From: Pseudomonadota bacterium | GTDB taxonomy: Bacteria > Pseudomonadota > Alphaproteobacteria > Rhizobiales > Devosiaceae | Direction: 5' to 3' | NCBI GenBank assembly: GCA_023437755.1 | Contig: JAEZFJ010000305.1 | Span: 1-5,990 of the forward strand | Length of the DNA: 5,990 nt | Notes under the pieces: generated by a model | What the model was told of the DNA's origin: nothing | Database searches by the model: none | Seen by the model: only the letters and a program-made list of their open reading frames with translations | Program-made: the position numbers and the translations under genes | Shown: positions 1 to 5,335 of the stretch, one piece after another | How the letters are laid out: every line of letters starts with the position of its first letter | Position numbering within the stretch: position 1 is the first letter of the stretch

Positions 1-121
1 CCTGTTTGCCAAGCTCAAGGACTGGCGACGCATCGCTACTCGCTATGACCGATGCGCCCACACCTTCTTCTCGGCAATCTGCATCGCTGCGACAATCATC
101 TTTTGGATCAATGAGTCCTGA
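1..121 (+). CDS. IS5-family transposase, C-terminal end (partial)
   Basis: This is the last 39 codons of a transposase whose 5' part lies before the window, read in the frame starting at base 2 and ending at TGA 119-121. The peptide begins LFAKLKDWRRIATRYDR and ends IIFWINES. The pattern 'FAKLKDWRRIATRYD' followed by a hydrophobic helix and a short polar tail is the usual C-terminus of IS5-family (IS427-like) DDE transposases. There the catalytic Glu lies just before the F-x-K-x-K stretch, so it is outside the window. The enzyme would cut and join the IS ends. The gene converges on pth with only two bases between the stop codons. I cannot tell whether the rest of the transposase is intact. 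Confidence 0.85.
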   Translation, partial: LFAKLKDWRRIATRYDRCAHTFFSAICIAATIIFWINES

Positions 122-123
122 CC
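1..123 (+). mobile_element. Right end of an IS5-family insertion sequence
   Basis: The transposase stop codon lies inside what looks like the terminal inverted repeat, which reads GGGTCAGGACTCATTG inward from base 123 on the minus strand. In compact IS5-family elements the stop often falls in the right end like this. The outer boundary abuts CTAG at 124-127, which fits the YTAR target with TA duplication known for IS5 elements. The exact boundary (123 or 124) depends on whether the duplication is counted as two or four bases. The left end and the second target copy are outside the window, so the duplication cannot be confirmed here. Confidence 0.75.
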
Positions 124-840
124 CTAGCTCTCGCCGCCGAACAGCTTCTTGAGCATGTCCGCCATCGGCCCGCTCTTCGGCACCTCCACCTGAGGTTTGG
201 CCGAGCGGGCCTGGTGGACATGGCTCTGTCCCTTCGGCCCAGGCTTGGGCGCCGGCTTCTCCGCTGGCGGCTCGCTCCCCTGCACCGCCAGCGCCAGCCG
301 GTTCATGAAGCCGGCATCGTCGCCCTTCACCAGCAGGTCCGCGTTCCGCCCCACCGCGTCCAGCAGCGGGTCGAGCCAGGCCTTGTCCGCCTTGGCGAAA
401 TCCCCCAGCACGTGCGGGGTGACGAATTCCTTGCCAGGATGGCCGATGCCAATCCGCACGCGCTTGTAGTCGAGCCCGATCTGCGGATCGATCGAGCGCA
501 AACCGTTGTGCCCGCCATTGCCGCCCCCCACCTTCACCCGCACCTTGCCGGGCGCTAGGTCGAGTTCGTCATAGAGCACGATGATGTCGCCGGCGGGAAC
601 CTTGTAGAACTGCGCCACCGCCTTCACGCTGTCGCCCGAGCGGTTCATGAAGGTCTGCGGCTTCAAGAGCAGCACCTTCTCGCCCCCGATCGCTCCCTCG
701 GCGATCAGCCCCTGGTGCTTATTGCGGAACGGCCCGATCCCGCTGGCCGAGGCGATTGCCTCCAGTGCCATGAAGCCGACATTGTGCCGGTTGCCTTCAT
801 ACTGGCTGCCAGGATTGCCGAGACCGACGATCAACTTCAT
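124..840 (-). CDS. pth: Peptidyl-tRNA hydrolase (Pth)
   Basis: The enzyme cleaves peptidyl-tRNAs released from stalled ribosomes and recycles tRNA in the cytoplasm. The protein is 238 aa. It opens MKLIVGLGNPG and carries the residues expected for the family: N9, H19 (GNRHNVG), N66 (FMNRSG), D91 (YDELDL) and N112 (GHNGL), equivalent to E. coli N10, H20, N68, D93 and N114. The catalytic domain ends near residue 190. A Pro/Lys-rich linker and a short helix, MADMLKKLFG, follow, an extension I associate with Rhizobiales Pth. The ATG at 840 was chosen because GGAGG (846-850) sits five bases upstream and the family starts at MKLIVGLGNPG. The TTG further upstream at 852 would bury that ribosome site. 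The gene follows rplY after 66 bases. Its TAG stop falls in the CTAG target of the adjoining IS, so its natural downstream sequence has been displaced. Confidence 0.96.
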   Translation of the reverse strand: MKLIVGLGNPGSQYEGNRHNVGFMALEAIASASGIGPFRNKHQGLIAEGAIGGEKVLLLKPQTFMNRSGDSVKAVAQFYKVPAGDIIVLYDELDLAPGKVRVKVGGGNGGHNGLRSIDPQIGLDYKRVRIGIGHPGKEFVTPHVLGDFAKADKAWLDPLLDAVGRNADLLVKGDDAGFMNRLALAVQGSEPPAEKPAPKPGPKGQSHVHQARSAKPQVEVPKSGPMADMLKKLFGGES

Positions 841-857
841 TGCATCCTCCAAACGAA

Positions 858-881
858 AGAGGCGACCCGTGGGCCGCCTCT
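858..881 (-). terminator. Hairpin between rplY and pth, possible terminator or attenuator
   Basis: On the minus strand AGAGGCG pairs with CGCCTCT in a perfect 7-bp stem around a 10-base loop, followed by TTCGTTT. This looks like a weak intrinsic terminator after rplY. Because it lies 17 bases before the pth start codon and next to its GGAGG, it may only reduce rplY-pth readthrough. The T-run is interrupted, so strength is uncertain. Confidence 0.5.
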
Positions 882-906
882 CTTGAATACGTCAGGGCCC
901 GAGAAG

Positions 907-1530
907 TTACTCGGAAGCCTCTTCCTCGGCAGCATCGCTGGCGCCACCTTCCTCGGACTTGAGCGCCGAAGGGGCAACGATGGTGGCAATGGTGAAGTCG
1001 CGATCCTGGATCACCGGGGCCGCGCCCTTGGGCAACGACACCGAAGAGATGTGAATCGCATCGCCGATGTCGGTACCGGTCAGATCGACCACCACATTGT
1101 CAGGGATGGCATCGCCCGCAACATGCAGTTCGACGGAATGGCGAACCACGTTGAGCGTACCGCCGCGCTTGAGGCCGGGGCTCTTGTCCTCGTTGATGAA
1201 GGACACCGCTACTTCCACGTTCAGCACCGAATTGGCACCAACGCGCAGGAAGTCGACGTGAACCGGCATGTCCTTCACCGGATCCAGCTGGTAGTCGCGC
1301 GGGATCACGTGGTGCTTGGTGCCGTCGACGTCGATATCGATCGTGTGCGACAGGAAGCCGCCGGAATAGATGGCCTTGTGCACATCCTTGTACGGCAGGG
1401 CGATGGTGAGGGGTTCTTTCTTGTCACCATAGATGACAGCAGGGACGAGTCCCTGACGACGCAGCGAACGAGCGGCCCCCTTGCCCACACCTTCGCGCGC
1501 CTGTGCACTGAGCACTTTGGTCGCAGCCAT
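907..1530 (-). CDS. rplY: 50S ribosomal protein L25, CTC-type
   Basis: This ribosomal protein binds 5S rRNA in the large subunit. It is 207 aa, the long CTC (general stress protein) form rather than the short E. coli L25. The N-terminal 5S-binding domain is roughly residues 1-95 (GKGAARSLRRQGLVPAVIYG at 17-36, DYQLDPV at 79-85, HVDFLRV at 91-97). The beta-rich TL5/CTC C-terminal domain is about residues 98-185, followed by an acidic tail ending EEEASE. The start MAATKVLSAQ at 1530 was chosen because it matches the usual family N-terminus. It has only a weak GGA ribosome site (1539-1541, eight bases upstream). An in-frame ATG at 1566 would add 12 residues, but it lies in the loop of a leader hairpin with no ribosome site. 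The gene is followed by pth, a common rhizobial pairing. Confidence 0.96.
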   Translation of the reverse strand: MAATKVLSAQAREGVGKGAARSLRRQGLVPAVIYGDKKEPLTIALPYKDVHKAIYSGGFLSHTIDIDVDGTKHHVIPRDYQLDPVKDMPVHVDFLRVGANSVLNVEVAVSFINEDKSPGLKRGGTLNVVRHSVELHVAGDAIPDNVVVDLTGTDIGDAIHISSVSLPKGAAPVIQDRDFTIATIVAPSALKSEEGGASDAAEEEASE

Positions 1531-1554
1531 TGGAAATATCCATTGGGTTGGTGC

Positions 1555-1574
1555 ATGCCGTTCCATAACGGCAT
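1555..1574 (-). promoter_or_regulatory. rplY leader hairpin
   Basis: On the minus strand ATGCCGTT-ATGG-AACGGCAT forms a perfect 8-bp stem with a 4-base loop. It lies in the predicted 5' untranslated leader, 24 bases before the rplY start codon. Ribosomal protein leaders often carry such structures for autogenous control, and L25 leaders are known in Gammaproteobacteria. I do not know of one in this lineage, so the regulatory role is inference. Confidence 0.5.
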
Positions 1575-1617
1575 ACGCGCCCGTCCTCCAGGGGTGACGA
1601 GCGCTTCATGGCGCGGG

Positions 1618-1646
1618 GATATAGTGGAAAGGCGCCGCAACGGCAA
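1618..1646 (-). promoter_or_regulatory. Housekeeping promoter of rplY
   Basis: Reading the minus strand, the -35 hexamer TTGCCG (1646-1641) is followed by exactly 17 bases and then the -10 hexamer TATATC (1623-1618). This matches the alphaproteobacterial sigma-70 type (TTGnnn-N17-TATATn). Transcription would start near 1611, giving a leader of about 80 bases before rplY. The -35 lies only six bases past the sigma-factor stop codon, and I see no terminator between them. Confidence 0.75.
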
Positions 1647-1652
1647 GCGTCC

Positions 1653-2885
1653 TCAGCCGTCTGCGAGCGCCGCGCGTTGCTGCATCAGGTACTGCCGCAC
1701 GGCCGGATCATCGGCAAGGCCGATCGCCAGCGACAGCGCTTCGTGAGCCTCCCCCTTCCGCCCCGCCCGCGCCAGCAGATGCCCGCGCACCGCCCACCAC
1801 GGCTGATATGTGTCCAGCCGCTTGTCCCCGGCTATCGACTCGAGGCTGGCGAGCGCCGCGTCCGGCCCCTCCACCTCCGCCAGCGCCGCCGCACGATTGA
1901 GCACCACCACCGGCGAGGGCGACAGCCGCATCAGCACGTCATAGAGCTGCACCACAGCCGGCCAAGTGTCCGCTCCACCCAGCCGCCGCGCCAGGTGTGC
2001 CGACTGGATCGCCGCCTCGATCTGGTACCGGCCAGTGGGCCCGCCGCGGTTGGCGGCATGCAGCATCGCCTCTGCCGCCGCGATGGCGTCTTGATCCCAC
2101 AAGGCGATGTCCTGTCGATCGAAGGGGACATAGGCACCTGCCGGGTCGCGCCTCGCCCTGCTCCGCGCCTCGGCATAGAGCATCAGCGCCAGCAACCCCT
2201 TGGCCTCCGGTGCATCCGGCAGCAGCCCGACGACCACCTGCGCCAGCCAGATCGCCTCTTCTGCCAGCCGCTCCGGTCCGCTGTCCGACGGATCGGCCCA
2301 GCCGCGGGTGTAGGCCGCATAGATCGCCGCCAGCACCGCATCGAGCCGCTCCGGCAGTTCCTCCGGCTCCGGCACGGCAAAGGGTATGCCTCCCTCGCGG
2401 ATGCGCGCCTTGGCCCGCACCAGCCGCTGCCCCATGGTCGCGGGCGGCAGCAGGAATGCCGCAGCGATATCCACCGCCGTCAGCCCCAGCACCGCCTGCA
2501 GGATCAGCGGCGCCCGCATCGCAGCCTCCACCTCCGGATGCGCGCAGGCGAACATCAGCGCCAACCGCCGGTCCGGAATGGAATCCCCACCTCCGGCTTC
2601 CCCGAGTTCGGCGGCAATCATGGTAAGGTGCGCCTCCCCCGCGGTGCGTGTGACCCGCCGACGCGCCGCGTCCGCCTGCCGGCGCCGGGCCACCGTCAGC
2701 AGCCAGGCATCGGGATTGTTGGGCACGCCGCTCTGCGGCCAGGTTTGGAGCGCGCTGGCGAAGGCCTCCGCCAGCGCGTCTTCGGCCCCGGCGACGTCCC
2801 GGCTCCGCGCTGCCAGGAACGCCACCAGCCGACCATAGCTCTCCCGCGCCGCACGTTCGGCGGCGCGGTGGGTGCCGTCGGCCAT
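1653..2885 (-). CDS. ECF-type RNA polymerase sigma factor, ECF42-like, with long helical C-terminal extension
   Basis: The 410-aa protein directs RNA polymerase to alternative promoters. Region sigma-2 spans about residues 10-80, ending in the conserved block PDAWLLTVARRRQADAARR. Sigma-4 is about 110-170 (LILQAVLGLTAVDIAAAFL, then ATMGQRLVRAKARIRE). The motif LAAIYAAYTRGW (185-196) and the helical, TPR-like remainder (about 200-410, including QIEAAIQSAHL and WWAVRGHLLARAG) are typical of the ECF42 group, which is roughly twice the length of ordinary ECF factors. In that family the C-terminal extension takes part in controlling activity, and the neighbours are DGPF/YCII proteins, as here. The start ATG at 2885 overlaps the upstream stop as TGATG, implying translational coupling. 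An open frame continues upstream but only overlaps the YCII gene. No anti-sigma gene is visible. The inducing signal is unknown. Confidence 0.93.
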   Translation of the reverse strand: MADGTHRAAERAARESYGRLVAFLAARSRDVAGAEDALAEAFASALQTWPQSGVPNNPDAWLLTVARRRQADAARRRVTRTAGEAHLTMIAAELGEAGGGDSIPDRRLALMFACAHPEVEAAMRAPLILQAVLGLTAVDIAAAFLLPPATMGQRLVRAKARIREGGIPFAVPEPEELPERLDAVLAAIYAAYTRGWADPSDSGPERLAEEAIWLAQVVVGLLPDAPEAKGLLALMLYAEARSRARRDPAGAYVPFDRQDIALWDQDAIAAAEAMLHAANRGGPTGRYQIEAAIQSAHLARRLGGADTWPAVVQLYDVLMRLSPSPVVVLNRAAALAEVEGPDAALASLESIAGDKRLDTYQPWWAVRGHLLARAGRKGEAHEALSLAIGLADDPAVRQYLMQQRAALADG

Positions 2886-3235
2886 CAACTGCGGCCCTGC
2901 TCCATGATCGGGCGGATTTCGATCGCACCATACTTCGAGCTCGGGCACCGGTTCGCCCATTCGACCGCCTCCTCGATCGTCGGCACGTCGATGAAGAAAT
3001 AGCCGGCCAACTGCTCGCGGGTATCCGCATAGGGCCCGTCGAGCACATCGGTCTTGCCGGCCCGGTTCCTTACCACCGTGCCGCCCTTGGCCGGTGCCAG
3101 ACGCTCCCCGCCGGAGAACCCCTCGCCCGCTTTCTGCAGCGCCTGGTTGAAGGCGGCATACTCCGCCCACAGCTCCTGCTGCGGCGCCCTGGCCAGAGCT
3201 TCGGCGTCGTGGTGGATGATCATCATGTAGCGCAT
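2885..3235 (-). CDS. YCII/DGPF-domain protein, sigma-proximal copy
   Basis: This is a 116-aa single-domain protein beginning MRYMMIIHHDAEAL. It contains the DGPF-family signature as DGPYADTREQLAGYFFID (67-84) and ends near IEIRPIMEQ. YCII-related domains adopt a ferredoxin-like fold, and the family is repeatedly found beside ECF41/ECF42 sigma factors. Its biochemical role is not established. The start at 3235 was chosen because GGGAG (3242-3246) lies six bases upstream. Longer in-frame starts to 3391 would run back through the promoter-like element and into the upstream gene. Its TGA overlaps the sigma-factor ATG by one base, so the two proteins are probably made together. It is clearly paralogous to the gene upstream at 3328-3684. 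Confidence 0.92.
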   Translation of the reverse strand: MRYMMIIHHDAEALARAPQQELWAEYAAFNQALQKAGEGFSGGERLAPAKGGTVVRNRAGKTDVLDGPYADTREQLAGYFFIDVPTIEEAVEWANRCPSSKYGAIEIRPIMEQGRS

Positions 3236-3253
3236 GTTTCGCTCCCGAATTCC

Positions 3254-3272
3254 TCGAAGCACCATGCTTCGA
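3254..3272 (-). repeat. Inverted repeat in the leader of the sigma-proximal YCII gene
   Basis: TCGAAGCA and TGCTTCGA form a perfect 8-bp inverted repeat with a 3-base centre. It starts eight bases upstream of the ribosome site and just downstream of the predicted -10 element at 3280-3285. It could be an mRNA hairpin limiting translation or transcription, or a protein-binding site. Nothing in the sequence decides which. Confidence 0.5.
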
Positions 3273-3279
3273 TACCACC

Positions 3280-3308
3280 ATGTCGCCGCCGCCCCGGCCG
3301 CTTCGACA
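3280..3308 (-). promoter_or_regulatory. Putative ECF42-type promoter for the YCII-sigma pair
   Basis: On the minus strand TGTCGA (3308-3303) is followed by 17 bases and CGACAT (3285-3280). TGTCGA at -35 with a CGA-type -10 is what I recall as the ECF42 promoter consensus. The element lies about 45 bases upstream of the YCII start codon. An element with the same spacing and the same flanking bases (TGTCGAA-N15-GCGACAT) occurs before the second YCII gene. It is also the near-dyad TGTCG-N18-CGACA, so a repressor site is an alternative reading. Confidence 0.65.
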
Positions 3309-3327
3309 TTTCCGCCCCTTGTTTTCG

Positions 3328-3684
3328 TCAGGGCCCGTAGCCGGGGTGGAACTGCCGGATCTCGATCGGTCCCCAGCCGGCTGCCGGGCACTGCGCCGCC
3401 AGCTCGACTGCGTGGTCCATGTCCCGCGCCTCGATCATGAAGTAGCCGCCGAATTGCTCGCGGCTGTCCGCATAAGGGCCATCCTCGACCTTGAGCTCCC
3501 CCTCATATCTGGTGAGCGTCCGCGCCTCGGCGGTCGGCATCAGCGCCGCCGTTCCGACGAACGCCCCTGCTTTCTCCAGCGCCCGCTGGTAGGCCGCCAT
3601 CTGCGCCATCGCCTCCGCCATCATCTCGTCGGTCAGCTCCGCCCCGCCCTGCTCGCTGGCGTAGAGCATCAACATGTATTTCAT
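3328..3684 (-). CDS. YCII/DGPF-domain protein, promoter-proximal copy
   Basis: The protein is 118 aa, starting MKYMLMLYASEQGG. The signature DGPYADSREQFGGYFMIEA lies at about residues 68-86 and the C-terminus is GPIEIRQFHPGYGP. It is a paralogue of the gene at 2885-3235: both share DGPYAD-REQ-GYF and the final EIR motif. YCII/DGPF proteins are conserved partners of ECF42 sigma factors, with no agreed enzyme activity. The ATG at 3684 was chosen because GGGAG lies seven bases upstream and MKYM is the usual family start. A GTG one codon earlier is possible. The next YCII gene follows after 92 bases containing its own promoter-like element, so the three genes may be transcribed both together and separately. 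Confidence 0.92.
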   Translation of the reverse strand: MKYMLMLYASEQGGAELTDEMMAEAMAQMAAYQRALEKAGAFVGTAALMPTAEARTLTRYEGELKVEDGPYADSREQFGGYFMIEARDMDHAVELAAQCPAAGWGPIEIRQFHPGYGP

Positions 3685-3718
3685 CACTCATCTCCCTGCC
3701 GGTTACGCTAACAACCCA

Positions 3719-3747
3719 ATGTCGCTCGAGCACCCCCGATTTCGACA
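3719..3747 (-). promoter_or_regulatory. Putative ECF42-type promoter for the YCII-YCII-sigma operon
   Basis: On the minus strand TGTCGA (3747-3742), 17 bases, then CGACAT (3724-3719), about 35 bases before the YCII start at 3684. Its architecture is identical to the element at 3280-3308, while the 15 central bases differ. It lies in the 124-base gap shared with divergent melA. Because the element is nearly palindromic at its ends (TGTCG and CGACA), weak firing toward melA cannot be excluded. Confidence 0.7.
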
Positions 3748-3808
3748 CCCGTTGCGTTGCCGCATCAAGCCGATAAGGTCTGCCCCGACAGTCCTTCGGA
3801 GTCCTTCC

Positions 3809-5176
3809 ATGTCCAGCCCCCGGATCACCTTTATCGGCGCCGGCTCCACCGTGTTCATGAAGAACATTGTCGGCGACATCCTCCAGCGCCCCGCATTGGC
3901 GGGCGCCGAGATCCGCCTGATGGACATCGATCCGGTTCGCCTCGAGGAGAGCGCCACCATCGCCGGCAAGCTTATCGCTACGCTTGGCGTCTCGGCGACG
4001 GTGAAGACCTATGCCGACCAGCGCCAGGCGCTCGACGGCACCCATTTCGTGGTCGTCTGCTTCCAGATCGGCGGCTACGAGCCCTCGACCGTGGTCGATT
4101 TCGATATCCCCAAGAAATACAATCTGCGCCACACCATCGCCGACACCCTGGGCGTCGGTGGCATCATGCGTGGCCTCCGCACCGTGCCGCATCTCTGGCG
4201 CATCTGCGAGGACATGCTTGCCGTCGCCCCCGACGCCATCATGCTGCAGTACGTCAACCCGATGGCCATCAACACCTGGGCCATCGCGGAGAAGTACCCG
4301 ACCATAAGGCAGGTCGGTCTCTGCCACTCGGTGCAGGGCACCGCCCAAGAACTCGCCCACGACCTCGACATTCCCTACGAGGAAATCCGCTACCGCTCCG
4401 CGGGCATCAACCACATGGCGTTCTTCCTCGAGTTCGAGCATCGCCAGCCCGATGGCTCGTATCGCAACCTCTACCCCGACCTGCACCGCGCCTATCGGGA
4501 AGGCCGTGCGCCCAAGCCCGGTTGGAACCCGCGCTGCCCCAACAAGGTCCGCTACGAGATGATGACGCGGCTCGGCTACTTCGTCACCGAAAGTTCCGAG
4601 CACTTCGCCGAGTACACCCCCTACTTCATCAAGGATGGTCGCCCGGACCTGATCGAGAAGTTCGGCATCCCGCTCGACGAGTATCCCAAGCGCTGCGTCG
4701 AGCAGATCGCCGGCTGGAAGCGGACCTCCGAGGATTACCGAAAGGCCGACCGCATCGAGGTGAAGCCGTCGAAGGAATACGCCTCCTCGATCGTCAACTC
4801 GGTCTGGACCGGCGAGCCGTCGGTCATCTACGGCAACCTGCGCAACAACGGCGCCATCACCAGCCTGCCCGACAATGCAGCCGTGGAAGTGCCGTGCCTG
4901 GTCGATCGCAGCGGCATCCAGCCAACCCACATCGGCGATCTGCCGCCGCAACTCACGGCCTTGATGCGCACCAACATCAATGTCCAGGAACTGACCGTCC
5001 GCGCCCTGGTCGACGAGAACCGCGACCACATCTACCACGCCGCCATGATGGACCCGCACACCGCTGCCGAACTGGACCTCGACCAGATCTGGAACCTCGT
5101 CGACGACCTCATCGAAGCCCATGGTACATGGCTGCCGGAATGGGCCCGCGGTCCGCGGCGGCAGCGGGTGGCCTAG
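3809..5176 (+). CDS. melA: Alpha-galactosidase, glycoside hydrolase family 4 (MelA-like)
   Basis: The 455-aa cytoplasmic enzyme should release galactose from alpha-galactosides such as melibiose. GH4 enzymes use NAD+ and a divalent metal in an oxidation-elimination mechanism. It aligns by eye along most of its length with E. coli MelA (451 aa). Shared blocks are the NAD-binding ITFIGAGSTVF (6-16), LMDIDPVRLEES (37-48), FQIGGYEP (85-92), ADTLGVGGIMR (111-121), NPMA (150-153), LCHSVQGTA (171-179, the Cys-His pair expected at the metal site) and GINHMAF (199-205). The start ATG at 3809 has GGAG (3798-3801) seven bases upstream and puts the NAD motif at the usual place. Longer in-frame starts would cross the divergent promoter region. 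No transporter or regulator for galactosides is adjacent, so it stands alone in this window. A related GH4 specificity such as alpha-glucosidase is less likely given the close MelA match. Confidence 0.93.
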   Translation: MSSPRITFIGAGSTVFMKNIVGDILQRPALAGAEIRLMDIDPVRLEESATIAGKLIATLGVSATVKTYADQRQALDGTHFVVVCFQIGGYEPSTVVDFDIPKKYNLRHTIADTLGVGGIMRGLRTVPHLWRICEDMLAVAPDAIMLQYVNPMAINTWAIAEKYPTIRQVGLCHSVQGTAQELAHDLDIPYEEIRYRSAGINHMAFFLEFEHRQPDGSYRNLYPDLHRAYREGRAPKPGWNPRCPNKVRYEMMTRLGYFVTESSEHFAEYTPYFIKDGRPDLIEKFGIPLDEYPKRCVEQIAGWKRTSEDYRKADRIEVKPSKEYASSIVNSVWTGEPSVIYGNLRNNGAITSLPDNAAVEVPCLVDRSGIQPTHIGDLPPQLTALMRTNINVQELTVRALVDENRDHIYHAAMMDPHTAAELDLDQIWNLVDDLIEAHGTWLPEWARGPRRQRVA

Positions 5177-5244
5177 GAGCCCCGGCGTCGTAGCGTCCTA
5201 GCCCGTCGCCTATGCCATCATGCGTATGGAGACCTTCATGAACG

Positions 5245-5256
5245 GCACGGCCGTGC
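5245..5256. repeat. 12-bp perfect palindrome upstream of the MaoC pair
   Basis: GCACGGCCGTGC is self-complementary and lies in the 159-base gap between melA and the first MaoC gene, about 80 bases before the start codon. It could be an operator. In GC-rich DNA a 12-bp palindrome may also arise by chance. Confidence 0.3.
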
Positions 5257-5276
5257 ACATGACCAAAGCTCTGTAA

Positions 5277-5333
5277 GCTTGCCCTTGCTCCCGACCCATG
5301 CCAAAACCGCCTCCGTTGACGTATAGGGCAAGC
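5277..5333 (+). promoter_or_regulatory. Long-range inverted repeat covering the MaoC ribosome site
   Basis: GCTTGCCCT (5277-5285) and AGGGCAAGC (5325-5333) are perfect 9-bp complements separated by 39 bases. The right arm contains AGGG, the probable ribosome-binding site seven bases before the ATG at 5336. If the transcript starts upstream of 5277, pairing would hide the ribosome site. If it starts inside the loop, it would not. The regulatory role is inference. Confidence 0.4.
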
Positions 5334-5335
5334 AC

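Noticed and set aside
1424..1609. Open frame starting almost at the predicted rplY transcription start
   Set aside because: An ATG at 1609 would be nearly leaderless, but the frame runs out of phase through rplY and has no ribosome site. It is more likely chance.
715..1746. 343-codon open frame on the plus strand opposite rplY and part of pth
   Set aside because: It is antisense to two well-recognised genes and runs through the rplY promoter, with no family resemblance.
1608..3002. 464-codon open frame on the plus strand opposite the sigma factor
   Set aside because: Its Arg, Pro, His and Gln-rich composition is typical of an antisense shadow, and the minus strand carries recognisable sigma-2 and sigma-4 regions.
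3752..3777. Possible sigma-70 promoter for melA (TTGCGT and GATAAG)
   Set aside because: The spacing between the hexamers is only about 14 bases and the matches are weak.
3503..5122. 539-codon open frame on the minus strand opposite melA
   Set aside because: It is antisense to a clear GH4 gene and overlaps the YCII gene and both starts. Long antisense frames are common in high-GC DNA, and its composition (rich in V, G, D and H) is that of a shadow.
5173..5201. CTAGGA...TCCTAG inverted repeat at the melA stop, as a terminator
   Set aside because: Only six pairs, a 17-base loop, and no T-rich tail. It is not convincing.
5220..5276. Small open frame MRMETFMNGTAVHMTKAL upstream of the MaoC pair
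   Set aside because: It has no ribosome-binding site before any of its ATG codons, is only 18 codons long, overlaps a 12-bp palindrome, and resembles nothing I recognise. It may be an upstream peptide but cannot be supported.
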